Notes under the pieces: generated by a model | What the model was told of the DNA's origin: nothing | Seen by the model: the letters and a program-made list of their open reading frames with translations, nothing else | Databases searched by the model: none | Made by a program: the position numbers and the translations under genes | Shown here: piece by piece, positions 43,277 through 52,466 of the stretch | Layout: each line of letters opens with the position of its first letter | Position numbering within the stretch: position 1 is the stretch's first letter | Source of the DNA: Paenibacillus peoriae | GTDB taxonomy: Bacteria > Bacillota > Bacilli > Paenibacillales > Paenibacillaceae | Direction: 5' to 3' | NCBI RefSeq assembly: GCF_022531965.1 | Contig: NZ_CP092831.1 | Coordinates: 4,163,001-4,227,000 of the forward strand | Length of the DNA: 64,000 nt

Positions 43277-44734
43277 ATGAATATACAACATACAACCGAC
43301 TCGTCCTTGCATGAAGGACCATACAGCCATCTGATGAAGCTTCCGGCAGGTGATCTAACCGTCTATGCTTCTCAGCAACTTTTCTCCTCACTGGATTACA
43401 AAGTGTTCGAGATGGCTAATAACAATTTACAAATTCCAGGTATCCGCTATATGGGATACACACCAGATGTACATGTAGGCGTCGGAACCTGCATCGGTAC
43501 GACTGCTGTATGGGGAATGGAGGATGGTTACGTATCTCCCTCCATCGTCGGCAGTGATATTGGCTGCGGCATGCGCGTACACCTGACCAATCTGCACAAG
43601 GATGCTTTGAAGGAAACCAAGCTGCGCCGTAAGCTGGTCAAAACCATCGACAAATATTTGCCCATGGAAGCCCACCAACGCGGGCATTATTCGGATATCC
43701 GACTGGAGCATATTGTACGCAAGGGTCTACACGGCTTACCCAACAAATATATTCCGGACAGCTACACTCCTAAGAAATCCACCTCACTCACCCATGTAGA
43801 GCACAGTAAGTTCTCCTTTGACGAGGAGGTGCTGAATCTTGTCGAAGACCGTACATGGCACCGGGCTCACCGACAGCTCGGCACACTGGGTGGAGGCAAT
43901 CATTTCGTCGAAATTCAGGCGATTGAAATCGCGGAGGAAAACCGTGAAACAGCTGAAGCTTGGGGGATGTTCGACGGTCAGGTGGCTGTGATGATTCATT
44001 CTGGATCGCGGGCTTGGGGTGGAGCAGTCAGCCAGGCTAGTTCATCTGCCATTGCCAAGACGATGAGCCGTCTCGGACTCGGTACCTCTGACCCGAGACT
44101 GGTATTCGCACCGCTGGACCATCCCGAAGCTGCACATTATGTCGATATGATGTATTCGGCGCTGAATTATGCCGTGGTGAACCGACATCTCATCGCATAC
44201 TCCGTGCGTGAAGCCTTTCGCGATGTCTTTGGTACAAAGTGCGAGTTGCGTACTTTGTACGATCTAATGCACAATTATGCTTGGGAGGAATCCCATCCGG
44301 ATCACGGTAGTGTGTTTGTGCATCGTAAAGGTGCTACGCGTGCTCTTCCAGCAGGACACCCCGACAATCCGCGGCCTTATCAGGCGACAGGGCATCCGGC
44401 CCTGATTCCCGGCTCTATGGGAACAGCCTCTTATATTATGGTAGGCTTACCGGGCGGTCAGGATAACTTCCACTCCATTTGCCATGGAGCAGGCCGTATT
44501 CGTTCGCGTTCTGCGACCAAACGACTCGTCAGTGTGGACGATTTTGCAGGGGCCCTGGGTGTAGGGACAGACGACGAAATTGTGGTCAATCAGGCATCAC
44601 TGGAAAGCATTATCGACGAATCTCCGCAAGCCTACAAAAATGTAGATGATATTATCGAAAGTGTCACCGGGGCAGGACTCGCAGCAGTTGTAGCCAAATG
44701 CAAGCCGCTAGCTGCCCTGAAAGGAGCCAAATAA
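43277..44734 (+). CDS. rtcB: RtcB family RNA ligase
   Basis: A 485-residue RtcB protein. Metal- and GTP-site motifs are in order: DVHVGVGTCIGTTAV (about 64-78), VGSDIGCGM with Asp94 and Cys97, LGGGNHFVE (about 204-212), HNYAWEE, FVHRKGATRA, IPGSMGTASY, and CHGAGR with the His (about 403) expected to carry GMP. RtcB joins 2',3'-cyclic phosphate or 3'-phosphate RNA ends to 5'-OH ends, repairing cleaved tRNA or other RNA. AGAAGGGA lies upstream of the ATG at a somewhat long spacing. The AAA ATPase gene follows after one base. Confidence 0.93.
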   Translation: MNIQHTTDSSLHEGPYSHLMKLPAGDLTVYASQQLFSSLDYKVFEMANNNLQIPGIRYMGYTPDVHVGVGTCIGTTAVWGMEDGYVSPSIVGSDIGCGMRVHLTNLHKDALKETKLRRKLVKTIDKYLPMEAHQRGHYSDIRLEHIVRKGLHGLPNKYIPDSYTPKKSTSLTHVEHSKFSFDEEVLNLVEDRTWHRAHRQLGTLGGGNHFVEIQAIEIAEENRETAEAWGMFDGQVAVMIHSGSRAWGGAVSQASSSAIAKTMSRLGLGTSDPRLVFAPLDHPEAAHYVDMMYSALNYAVVNRHLIAYSVREAFRDVFGTKCELRTLYDLMHNYAWEESHPDHGSVFVHRKGATRALPAGHPDNPRPYQATGHPALIPGSMGTASYIMVGLPGGQDNFHSICHGAGRIRSRSATKRLVSVDDFAGALGVGTDDEIVVNQASLESIIDESPQAYKNVDDIIESVTGAGLAAVVAKCKPLAALKGAK

Positions 44735-44735
44735 T

Positions 44736-46016
44736 TTGAGTATAGACATCCCAGCTATTTATGAATTTGATGAACGTACAGATGGACGCATTACCGGTTA
44801 TGCCGCTTATGCCCGTCTGATCGACGGTATCAGTGAAGCACTCTATAACCGCTATGGCGTAAAATACGTGCTGTATGCCAGCGATGATCCCAATATTGAG
44901 TATTGGGATCTGCTGGAGGAGGATATTCGTTCAGGCAGTCCCGACCTGGAGCATGTGGCACGGGTCTTCGATCGTTTGGAGGAACGCACCATCCAGTATG
45001 ACGATGACGGGCCGACTCCTGAATACGGCGTGCATCTGTCGATGCGTAATAATGTATTCGCCTATCCCAAGTGGGGCATCGCGCTGGCGCGAGTTCCCTT
45101 TTTCCGTGATAATGGCGTGTACAATGAAGATTACGTATTTGCGATAGGCGACCAGGAGCTGCAAGGCTTCCTCGCGGGAGTACGCGGTCGTGAACGTAAG
45201 CAGAATATGAAGCGTGTCACCGTGTTTACCGACACAAGCCGTGGACTTTCTCGGCAGGCAGAGCCGATAACCCGCGCAATTACGCGAGATGACGTGATTT
45301 TGAAAGCGGAAATCAAACGGGATATTTTCCGATCACTTGATCAGTTTTTTGAAGCGGATCGTACCTTCTATCAGACTTATAACATTCCTTACAAGCGCGG
45401 CATTCTGCTATACGGCCATCCGGGCAATGGTAAAACAACACTTGTAAAATCAATTGCCAGCAGTGTACCGGGTCCGGCAGCCTACTGGCAAATTACGGAG
45501 TATACAACCAGTGAATCGGTCAAAGAGGTGTTCGAGGCGGCTACTCGCCTGGCTCCGATGGTGCTGGTCATTGAGGACATTGATTCCATGCCTCAGGAGG
45601 TGCGTTCTTTTTTCCTGAATACCCTCGACGGTGCTACATCCAAGGAGGGCATCTTCCTGATCGGAACGACCAATTATCCCGAAAAAATCGACCCGGGTCT
45701 GATGAACCGGGCAGGGCGTTTCGACCGGGCTTATGAAATCAGTTTGCCTGACGAAGCGCTGCGACTGGCATATCTCAAGTTGCGTAACTTCCTTGTTTTT
45801 GCAGGAGAAACGGGTACACAGAAGGCGGCAGCCATGACTGACGGGTTTTCGCTGGCACAGCTCGGAGAACTTTATGTCAGCACGGCTCTGGAGTGGCATG
45901 AGCAGGGAAAAGCCGATATTGAACTGATTATCAAAGGTATGCGAGGCGAGCTCGATAAGAGCCGTAAGCAGGACTGGCTAAAAAATGTGGCCGAAGGACG
46001 AGTCGGGTTCTTCTGA
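44736..46016 (+). CDS. AAA family ATPase coupled to rtcB
   Basis: A 426-residue soluble protein. Residues 1-190 have no motif I recognise (acidic, aromatic-rich). Residues about 195-400 are an AAA module: Walker A GHPGNGKT (227-234), Walker B VLVIEDID (276-283), sensor-1 GTTNYPEK and RAGRFDR with the Arg finger, closest in style to Bcs1/FtsH-class remodellers. No membrane helix. The start is TTG, one base after the rtcB stop, with its ribosome site AAGGAG inside the rtcB end, so translation is coupled. It may remodel RtcB or RNA-bound complexes (inference). Confidence 0.88.
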   Translation: MSIDIPAIYEFDERTDGRITGYAAYARLIDGISEALYNRYGVKYVLYASDDPNIEYWDLLEEDIRSGSPDLEHVARVFDRLEERTIQYDDDGPTPEYGVHLSMRNNVFAYPKWGIALARVPFFRDNGVYNEDYVFAIGDQELQGFLAGVRGRERKQNMKRVTVFTDTSRGLSRQAEPITRAITRDDVILKAEIKRDIFRSLDQFFEADRTFYQTYNIPYKRGILLYGHPGNGKTTLVKSIASSVPGPAAYWQITEYTTSESVKEVFEAATRLAPMVLVIEDIDSMPQEVRSFFLNTLDGATSKEGIFLIGTTNYPEKIDPGLMNRAGRFDRAYEISLPDEALRLAYLKLRNFLVFAGETGTQKAAAMTDGFSLAQLGELYVSTALEWHEQGKADIELIIKGMRGELDKSRKQDWLKNVAEGRVGFF

Positions 46017-46095
46017 TTTATCCTTTCATTGCCTTATCAAGAAATTTATGTTACGTTGATAAACAATAAAGTATCGAAAGGGTGACCTTAAGCCA

Positions 46096-46107
46096 ATGAT
46101 CTACTAA
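46096..46107 (+). CDS. Three-codon leader ORF (Met-Ile-Tyr) of the MFS gene
   Basis: ATG ATC TAC TAA with AAAGGGTGA about ten bases upstream. Its stop overlaps segment 1 of the attenuator, so a ribosome paused here would cover that segment. Too short to judge by coding statistics; the case rests on placement. Confidence 0.45.
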   Translation: MIY

Positions 46108-46276
46108 TCCTATTCCACCAAAGAAAAAAATCGTAATCTTACGAATTTTCTGGATAGGATTAGTGTAGGCTTTTGGGTATTAACGATAAGAGCATTGCTT
46201 CTTTGACGGGAGCAGTGTATCTTCTTGTTCGTATGTCTGCCTCCTATCCAGAAACCAATGGATAAGGAGGTTTTTT
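46104..46276 (+). promoter_or_regulatory. Attenuator with four alternating RNA segments and a buried ribosome site
   Basis: Segment 1 (46104-46117, CTAATCCTATTCCA) pairs with segment 2 (46151-46163, TGGATAGGATTAG). Segment 2 can instead pair over nine perfect bases with segment 3 (TCCTATCCA, 46242-46250). Segment 3 (CCTCCTATCCA) otherwise pairs with segment 4 (TGGATAAGGAGG, 46259-46270), which holds the ribosome site of the MFS gene and is followed by six T. So 1:2 plus 3:4 is the off state and 2:3 the on state. Pausing on the leader ORF would favour 2:3. Confidence 0.7.
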
Positions 46277-46278
46277 GC

Positions 46279-47433
46279 ATGAAAAGAATACTTGGGATTC
46301 TAATGATTAATATCTTCATTGTTATGGTGGGCGTGGGTTTAATTACCCCCATCCTGCCGGAACTGATCATTGAGTTTGGAGCCAGTGGGCGGGCAATCGG
46401 TTTATTGGTAGCAGCCTATGGCATAACGCAGTTCCTGCTCTCTCCCCTGACTGGACAGCTGTCTGATCGATATGGGAGAAAAGTTTTTATCCTCGTAGGT
46501 GTTATTGTTTTTGCTATAGCTAAATTTATCTTTGCTATTGGAGATGAGCTGTGGATGCTGTATACCTCAAGACTTCTGGAAGGAATGGCAGCAGCCCTGA
46601 TTGTTCCACCCATGATGGCCTATGTAGCGGATATTACAACAACCGAAGAACGCGCCAAAGGGAACAGCCTGCTCGCCGCAGCCATGTCATTCGGATTTGT
46701 TATTGGACCTGGACTGGGGGGTCTTCTTGCAGGATATGGAACGAGAGTGCCGCTTTACACAGCGACAGGTGCTGCTATAGCTGCTGTTATTTTTTCAGTG
46801 TTTTGTTTGCCTGAAAGTTTATCGAAAGAGCAAATGAAAGCAGCACGGGCAAGAATGATTCAGAAGGAATCTATTTATAAACAATACGCGAGATCATTGA
46901 AGTCAAAATATACAATGCTCTTTGTACTTGTCCTGGTGATGACCTTTGGACTCGCTAATTTTGAATCTGTTCTTGGTTTATATGTAACGAACCGCTTCCA
47001 ATTCTCGCCGCAAAATATTGCTGTCATTCTGACCGCAGGTGCTGTGATCGGAGTCGGTATGCAAGCATTAGTTGTTGCTAAAATAATCAATAAGTTTGGT
47101 GAACAAAGAGTGATCAAAGGATCGCTTCTTTTCACCTCTGTTGCTTATATTTTATTTCTCTTAGCCAAAGATTTCTGGAGTATCTTCCTTGTCACTTCCC
47201 TTATTTTCTTTGCCACAGCTATGCTTCGTCCAGCTCTTAATACACAATTATCGAAGATGGCCGGGAATGAGCAAGGATATGTAGCTGGTATGAATAATGC
47301 CTATATGAGTGTTGGGAATATTTTAGGCCCTACTCTAGCGGGTTTTTTATTGGATGCAAATCTGTTCGCTCCATTTATAGCAGGCTGTTGTATTCTGTTG
47401 ATTACTTTTTTGCTTACATTAAAAATGAAATAA
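46279..47433 (+). CDS. MFS multidrug efflux transporter (NorA/Tet-like)
   Basis: A 384-residue membrane exporter with about 12 hydrophobic helices. It carries the MFS loop motif LSDRYGRKVFILVG between helices 2 and 3, and the drug-antiporter motif C-like FGFVIGPGLGGLLAG in helix 5. It belongs with the DHA1 group (NorA, Bmr, TetA) and would expel drugs against protons. The ATG at 46279 is chosen because ATAAGGAGG lies eight bases upstream; the frame from 46225 runs through the attenuator. The attenuator suggests induction by a ribosome-targeting antibiotic. Confidence 0.88.
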   Translation: MKRILGILMINIFIVMVGVGLITPILPELIIEFGASGRAIGLLVAAYGITQFLLSPLTGQLSDRYGRKVFILVGVIVFAIAKFIFAIGDELWMLYTSRLLEGMAAALIVPPMMAYVADITTTEERAKGNSLLAAAMSFGFVIGPGLGGLLAGYGTRVPLYTATGAAIAAVIFSVFCLPESLSKEQMKAARARMIQKESIYKQYARSLKSKYTMLFVLVLVMTFGLANFESVLGLYVTNRFQFSPQNIAVILTAGAVIGVGMQALVVAKIINKFGEQRVIKGSLLFTSVAYILFLLAKDFWSIFLVTSLIFFATAMLRPALNTQLSKMAGNEQGYVAGMNNAYMSVGNILGPTLAGFLLDANLFAPFIAGCCILLITFLLTLKMK

Positions 47434-47452
47434 AAGAAGACAACTGATGAGC

Positions 47453-47509
47453 AAAAGGCAGCTACGGGTGCGAGGCTTATTTTTCAATGCCCGGCTGTAG
47501 CTGCCTTTT
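47453..47509. terminator. Bidirectional terminator
   Basis: AAAAGGCAGCTAC pairs with GTAGCTGCCTTTT, serving the convergent MFS and amino-acid ABC units. Confidence 0.85.
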
Positions 47510-47551
47510 ATTCAGTCTAAACGCTTATTTTAATAAATACTGTATTTCCCT

Positions 47552-48304
47552 TTATTCCACTTCCCCGCTCAGACGATTCAAAAACTGAATAGCCCGTGGA
47601 CTGGTGGGCTGTTCCAGAACCTCATGCGGCGTACCCTGCTCAACGATTACACCCTGATCCATCAAAATCACATGGTCCGCGACCTCGGCTGCAAACTTCA
47701 TTTCATGGGTAACAATGACCATCGTCATCCCTTCGGCAGCCAGCTGTTTTATAACCTTGAGCACTTCGCCTACCAACTCGGGGTCAAGCGCGGAGGTCGG
47801 CTCGTCGAACAATAGTACCTCAGGTTCGACCGCCATTGCCCGGGCAATACCGACACGTTGCTGCTGTCCTCCTGATAACTGATGCGGATAGGATTCGGCT
47901 TTATCAGCCAACCCCACTTTTTTAAGCAACTCCAATGCACGTTTGCGCGCTTCGTCCTTGCTCTTTTTCTGAACCGTGACTTGTCCCTCCATCACATTTT
48001 GTGCTGCTGTCATATGTGGGAAAAGGTTGTAGGATTGAAACACCATCCCTGTCCGCTTGCGCAGCGCCAAAATATTTTCTTGCCGGAGCTTCGTTCCTTT
48101 CGCAAAATTCAGTGCAATATCCCCTGCTTGAATCTCTCCTTGGTCAGGAATCTCCAGCAAATTTAAGCAGCGTAAAAACGTTGTTTTACCAGAACCGGAA
48201 GGACCGATGATAACAAGCACCTTCCCCTTACCCAACGTTACGTCAACACCCTTAAGCACTTCCAGCGAGCCGAACGATTTGTGTATATTCCGAATTTGGA
48301 TCAC
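47552..48304 (-). CDS. Polar amino-acid ABC transporter ATPase (TcyC/GlnQ-like)
   Basis: A 250-residue ATPase: Walker A GPSGSGKT, signature LSGGQQQR, Walker [15 protein letters not shown], switch His in IVTHEMKFA. The [16 protein letters not shown] and [12 protein letters not shown] segments are typical of the polar amino-acid (glutamine/cystine) group. It is the last gene of a three-gene importer, 14 bases after the permease. The start is GTG with AAAGGAG upstream. Cystine is the likeliest substrate, based on the binding protein. Confidence 0.9.
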   Translation of the reverse strand: MIQIRNIHKSFGSLEVLKGVDVTLGKGKVLVIIGPSGSGKTTFLRCLNLLEIPDQGEIQAGDIALNFAKGTKLRQENILALRKRTGMVFQSYNLFPHMTAAQNVMEGQVTVQKKSKDEARKRALELLKKVGLADKAESYPHQLSGGQQQRVGIARAMAVEPEVLLFDEPTSALDPELVGEVLKVIKQLAAEGMTMVIVTHEMKFAAEVADHVILMDQGVIVEQGTPHEVLEQPTSPRAIQFLNRLSGEVE

Positions 48305-48318
48305 CGGTACAATCTCCT

Positions 48319-48987
48319 TTATCTGACGGAAAAACGGCCTAGTCGCTTCTCCAGGTAATTTTGCAGCACAGTCAAAATAGTGCTAAACAGCAGATAAATA
48401 ACCCCCGCCTCGGTATACACCAATAGCGGTTCGTATGTGGTAGCTACAATCTGGTTAGCCGTTCTGAACATTTCCACATAGGTGATGGTCGCAGCCAGTG
48501 AGGTATCCTTCACCAAGCTGATGAATGAATTAGCCAACGGAGGTACGGACACACGGGATGCTTGCGGTAGCACGATACGTCGCAATACTTGCCAGCGCGT
48601 CATCCCCAGGGAGTATCCCGCCTCCCATTGGCCTTCCTGAATAGATATGATAGCCGCACGTATAATTTCAGAGCTATAAGCCCCTACGCTGAGGGTAAAA
48701 CCGATTACTGAAGCAATAAACGGGTCCAATGTAATACCTACGGAAGGTAAACCATAGAAAATAATATACAATTGCACCAGCAACGGAGTTCCTCGAATCA
48801 CCCATACATAGAAGCCGAAAATCAGCTTGAGTATTCTCCATTTGGACAGACGGGCTAACGCTGTAATCAGCGCCAGCACGAGTCCCAGAGCAAAGGAGAT
48901 AAGCGTGAGCGGAATCGTAAAAGAAACCCCTGCTTTTAGCAGAGGCAATAATGAATCCATAATGATTTGTATTTGGCGATCATCCAT
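48319..48987 (-). CDS. Polar amino-acid ABC transporter permease
   Basis: A 222-residue inner-membrane protein with about five helices. The N-terminus [26 protein letters not shown] and the EAA loop [39 protein letters not shown] are diagnostic of His/Glu/Gln-type permeases, and [20 protein letters not shown] is the usual helix-2 region. It forms the channel with the neighbouring ATPase, probably as a homodimer because no second permease gene is present. AAAGGATG precedes the ATG. Confidence 0.92.
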   Translation of the reverse strand: MDDRQIQIIMDSLLPLLKAGVSFTIPLTLISFALGLVLALITALARLSKWRILKLIFGFYVWVIRGTPLLVQLYIIFYGLPSVGITLDPFIASVIGFTLSVGAYSSEIIRAAIISIQEGQWEAGYSLGMTRWQVLRRIVLPQASRVSVPPLANSFISLVKDTSLAATITYVEMFRTANQIVATTYEPLLVYTEAGVIYLLFSTILTVLQNYLEKRLGRFSVR

Positions 48988-49060
48988 TGTACAGACATCC
49001 TTTGAAAAGATAGGTTTGAGAAGATTCGGTTCGACTTGGCGAACGTTGGGTCTTCATTTA

Positions 49061-49912
49061 TTATTTGGATACGTCGGCTCCAAAATATTTCTCGGAAATT
49101 TTCAGGTACGTACCGTCAGCCTTCATATCAGCCAGCGCTTTGTTTACTTCCTTGATCAAATCTTCGCTGCCTTTATTGAATACAGCTGCGCTGTGTGAAG
49201 CATCTGGAGATTCGTCCACCTTTTTGATGGGTGCGTCTGGCTTTTGCTTTTTCAGATCGAGATAGGATAATCCATCATTGACGGTCGCATCCACCCGTTT
49301 GGAAGTGAGGAGGTCAATGGCTTGGTTAAATCCCTCTGTTGCCACAATTTCCGCACCGTTGCTTTTCGCGATTTGAGTCAGGTTGCTGGTCAGGGATTGC
49401 CCGGACTTTTTCCCTTTTAGATCAGCAAATTTATGGATGTCTGTATTGTCTTCGCTTACGATCAGAACTGCCTTGGAGACAATGTACGGATCGGAAAAAT
49501 CATATTTTTGCTTGCGCTCGTCTGTAATGGATACTTCATTGAACACTGTGTCAAACCGCTTGGAGTTCAACCCTGCGAATATGCCGTCCCATTGCGTCTC
49601 GATAAACTCCGGTTGTACACCCAGGCGTTTGCTCACTTCGGTCGCAATATCGACATCGAAGCCCGTCAGTTTACCAGCAGCATCATGGTAGGTAAACGGA
49701 GCATAGGTGCCTTCCATGCCAATTCTTAGCTTGCCGCTTGCTTTTACAGATTCAAGAGTAGCTGTAGCAGTGGTATCTGCTTTTCCATTATTAGATCCGT
49801 TTTCTCCGGTAGATGCATTATGGGTACTGGCGCCTTTATCGTTGTTACCGCAGGCCGAAACCAGCAATGCCATCACGATGAGTACAATCGGCAAAAAACT
49901 AAATTTTTTCAT
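49061..49912 (-). CDS. Amino-acid (cystine-type) ABC substrate-binding lipoprotein
   Basis: A 283-residue lipoprotein with a lipobox ending LLVSAC. The mature part is a family-3 binding protein: KLRIGMEGTYAPFTYHDAAGKLTGFDVDIATEVSKRLG, then ETQWDGIFAGLNSKRFD, closely like TcyA of Bacillus. It delivers L-cystine or a related amino acid to the permease downstream. The frame starts at 49978, but that ATG lies within the promoter (-10 at 49967), so the ATG at 49912, starting the signal peptide, must be used. Confidence 0.9.
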   Translation of the reverse strand: MKKFSFLPIVLIVMALLVSACGNNDKGASTHNASTGENGSNNGKADTTATATLESVKASGKLRIGMEGTYAPFTYHDAAGKLTGFDVDIATEVSKRLGVQPEFIETQWDGIFAGLNSKRFDTVFNEVSITDERKQKYDFSDPYIVSKAVLIVSEDNTDIHKFADLKGKKSGQSLTSNLTQIAKSNGAEIVATEGFNQAIDLLTSKRVDATVNDGLSYLDLKKQKPDAPIKKVDESPDASHSAAVFNKGSEDLIKEVNKALADMKADGTYLKISEKYFGADVSK

Positions 49913-49966
49913 GGTATCCACACTCTTTCCCTTTTCTTGATAACCTAGCACGCGGCTGGTCATTGA

Positions 49967-49995
49967 ATAGTACATCATTCATTTTCACGCGTCAA
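49967..49995 (-). promoter_or_regulatory. Promoter of the amino-acid ABC operon
   Basis: TTGACG (49990-49995), 17 bases, TACTAT (49967-49972) on the minus strand, giving a leader of about 48 bases. Confidence 0.65.
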
Positions 49996-50191
49996 TGCTT
50001 TTATCCAATAATCCCTATGAAAAAGGTAAGTTATATATTTTTGTGGCCTAAAGTTATTCTAGGTTGACTCTTTCATTGGCAGGTTATTCATTATAACTCC
50101 CCTCACAACAACTTTTTCTGTACCCTCACGTTTGAGATTTCGTATAATAGGTTTTAATATGCAATTTAGAAATATGTACCGGAGTGTGATC

Positions 50192-51493
50192 ATGGATACC
50201 CAGAATTCAACCTTATCCTCTACTTCACCTGAAGGCAGTCCCTCGGCCTGGGCTACCTTCACTTCACCCTTAAAACAATCCAAAGCGTTCACCTTGTTGT
50301 GGCTTGGACATTGGATCGCAATGTTGGGGAGCTCAGTCACCACAGTCATTTTGCCACTGGTTATCTATTCCCTAACAGGCTCGACTACTATCATGGGACT
50401 GGCGATGACGGTTTATATGCTGCCTAATGTACTTATTCTGCCTTTCGCAGGAATGATTGTGGACAGAATTGACCGAATCCGTCTCCTTCTGTTTACGAAT
50501 ATCGCCCGGTTTGGGCTGATGTTCATTGCGGCCGTGCTGATGTTTACGGGCGGGATGAAATTGCCGTTTCTATTCGTTGGCCTAGCGTTATACGGATTGA
50601 TGGACGGTATCTTTAATCCCGCTTATTCTGCCTTACGTGCACAGGTGTTCACACCGGACATACGCAATGCAGCCAACGCGCTTAGCCAGATTAGTATACA
50701 AGCCGTCCGTCTACTTGGTCCTCCGTTAGGAGGCTTCATTGTATCTTTTTCCTCACCGGGTGTGGGCTTTGGGCTGGATTCTATCGCTTATCTGATATCT
50801 TTTGCCTGTTTTTGGATGCTGAGCGCTCATTTGGCCTCCATCATCGGCAAAGGTCAGGTAGATCCAGAACAGCAAGATCAGGGGGGACAGCATTTTCTCA
50901 AGGATTTTATCGCAGGCTTTACCATTCTCAAAAGCCATCCTTGGCTATGGATTACGATTCTTGCCTTTTCATTCATTAATATTTGTTATTCAGGCATTAT
51001 CGCTGTACTCATTCCATGGCTGTTCAAGGTTCATCATGGCTACAATCCAGTCGTATATGGCATTGCGATGGCAAGTAGCGGTATTGGCGCCATGTTGGGG
51101 GCCTTTGTGTATGGATCACGCAAGCATTGGAAGCATCGTGGCCTGCTCGCTTACATAGGAGCTTTTGTCAGCGGTCTTGCTTTACTACTGTTGTCTGTAG
51201 TCACTTGGATGCCAGGACTGATTATGAGCATGATGCTCGAAGGGTTTGGCATTATGATATTTGCGATTATCTGGGAGACGAGCCTTCAGGAATTAGTCCC
51301 AGCCGAGTCTTTTGGACGTGTAGCTAGTCTGGATCTAATGTTTTCCTTTGCCCTGCTCCCTGTCGGCTATCTGGCAGTAGGTGCTGTGGCGGATAAGCTT
51401 GGTGGTATGTTCACCATGGGTATGTTTGCAACCATCGGCATGTGTATCGTGCTAGGCGTTCTGAGTGTTCCTCATATCAGGCGTTTTCAATAG
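50192..51493 (+). CDS. MFS transporter, EntS/MFS_3-like exporter
   Basis: A 433-residue membrane protein with 10-12 helices. It has the MFS loop GMIVDRIDRIRLLLFTNIARF and the MFS_3-type pattern FNPAYSALRAQVFTPDIRNAANALSQISIQAVRLLGPPLGGFI, as in enterobactin exporter EntS and macrolide exporter MefA relatives. It probably exports a small molecule or drug. GGAG lies seven bases before the ATG at 50192; the longer frame from 50132 has no ribosome site. Single-gene unit between two terminators. Confidence 0.87.
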   Translation: MDTQNSTLSSTSPEGSPSAWATFTSPLKQSKAFTLLWLGHWIAMLGSSVTTVILPLVIYSLTGSTTIMGLAMTVYMLPNVLILPFAGMIVDRIDRIRLLLFTNIARFGLMFIAAVLMFTGGMKLPFLFVGLALYGLMDGIFNPAYSALRAQVFTPDIRNAANALSQISIQAVRLLGPPLGGFIVSFSSPGVGFGLDSIAYLISFACFWMLSAHLASIIGKGQVDPEQQDQGGQHFLKDFIAGFTILKSHPWLWITILAFSFINICYSGIIAVLIPWLFKVHHGYNPVVYGIAMASSGIGAMLGAFVYGSRKHWKHRGLLAYIGAFVSGLALLLLSVVTWMPGLIMSMMLEGFGIMIFAIIWETSLQELVPAESFGRVASLDLMFSFALLPVGYLAVGAVADKLGGMFTMGMFATIGMCIVLGVLSVPHIRRFQ

Positions 51494-51504
51494 GACTTTT
51501 CCTC

Positions 51505-51559
51505 AAAAAAAAGCTGCTCCCACAGGTTCATTTGCGAACCTTGCGGAAGCAGCTTCTTT
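51505..51559. terminator. Bidirectional terminator
   Basis: AAGCTGCTCCCACAGGTTC pairs with GAACCTTGCGGAAGCAGCTT (two mismatches), with T-rich tracts on both strands. Confidence 0.85.
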
Positions 51560-51611
51560 CCATTTTAGCCTTGTGCCCCATAGGGGCTAGTCTATTCAAT
51601 GATTCGTAAGG

Positions 51612-51869
51612 TTAGCCTCTAGTCCGTCCAACGGAACGGAAGATCAAGCTTACAATCACGACCAGCACAATCGCACCAATTAATGCAGGAACGATGTAGA
51701 ATGATCCGATTTCAGGACCCCAGTTTCCCAGAATCAAGCTACCCAACCATGCGCCGATAAAACCAGCGATGATGTTACCTATCACGCCACCCGGAACATC
51801 ACGACCTGCAATAATTCCTGCCAACCAACCAATAATACCACCAACAATCAATGCCCATAACCAACTCAT
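51612..51869 (-). CDS. GlsB/YeaQ/YmgE family small membrane protein
   Basis: An 85-residue protein with three glycine-rich hydrophobic segments: WALIVGGIIGWLAGIIAG, VIGNIIAGFIGAWLGSLIL and VPALIGAIVLVVIVSLIF. This is the transglycosylase-associated (YeaQ/GlsB) pattern, linked to stress response in other bacteria. CGAGGTGACG precedes the ATG. Single gene. Confidence 0.9.
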   Translation of the reverse strand: MSWLWALIVGGIIGWLAGIIAGRDVPGGVIGNIIAGFIGAWLGSLILGNWGPEIGSFYIVPALIGAIVLVVIVSLIFRSVGRTRG

Positions 51870-52166
51870 TTTGCGTCACCTCGTTTAAGTTTTTATCGTT
51901 GTGTTCTATTATTAACCACTCGAACTCCTTTTGAACACACAAAAGACGATTGGTTAATATTACCACAGTATGGAACACTGATTTAGGGACTTGATACCAT
52001 CTTACGTGCCTCTACGACTATTTATACCCCTTGTGTGAAAAGTGTGTCTCATATGCGTTTATCCTTGTATTCCTGCTTTTTTTGTGCCATCCTCACATTA
52101 TGGCTTCATCAATGTCACTTCATGCATAAGTTACAAAAATAACAGATTATTAAGGAGTGACCCCAA
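51870..52166. other. Intergenic region, no gene seen
   Basis: AT-rich divergent promoter region of about 300 bases between GlsB/YeaQ and the YkgJ-like gene. I see no conserved site beyond the ribosome site AAGGAGTGA near 52152. Confidence 0.5.
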
Positions 52167-52430
52167 CTGGAGTGTCGAGTAGGATGTGCCGCGTGCTGCA
52201 TTGCCATTACGATTTCTTCCCCTATTCCCGGCATGCCAGATGGAAAACCAGCTGGTGTTCCTTGCCCTCAGCTAACTTCCGATTACCGTTGCCGATTGTT
52301 TGGCAAACCTGAGCGCCCAGTTGTGTGCAGTGGGTTCCATGCTGATGAGGATACGTGCGGAAGCACTAATGAAAGAGCATATCAGCTACTGAGAGAGCTA
52401 GAGGAGTCAACTTTACCGGGTAAAACTTAA
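52167..52430 (+). CDS. YkgJ-type cysteine-cluster protein, apparent CTG start
   Basis: An 87-residue protein with the zinc/iron-chelating Cys cluster: ECRVGCAACC at the N-terminus, then SSPIPGMPDGKPAGVPCPQL, CRLFGKPERPVVCSGF and DEDTCG. Homologues start at the codon before ECR. Here that codon is CTG (52167-52169), with AAGGAGTGA upstream at good spacing and an in-frame TGA three codons before it. The first ATG (52233) would delete the CxxxCxxCC cluster. CTG initiation is therefore the simplest reading. Function of the family is unknown; metal binding is likely. Confidence 0.75.
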   Translation: MECRVGCAACCIAITISSPIPGMPDGKPAGVPCPQLTSDYRCRLFGKPERPVVCSGFHADEDTCGSTNERAYQLLRELEESTLPGKT

Positions 52431-52466
52431 GGAGAAGTTCATTCTATATGAAGGAGAATTTTGATT

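Noticed and set aside
46110..46370. 86-codon minus-strand frame across the attenuator.
   Set aside because: Overlaps the attenuator and MFS start, no ribosome site; RNA structure explains the region better.
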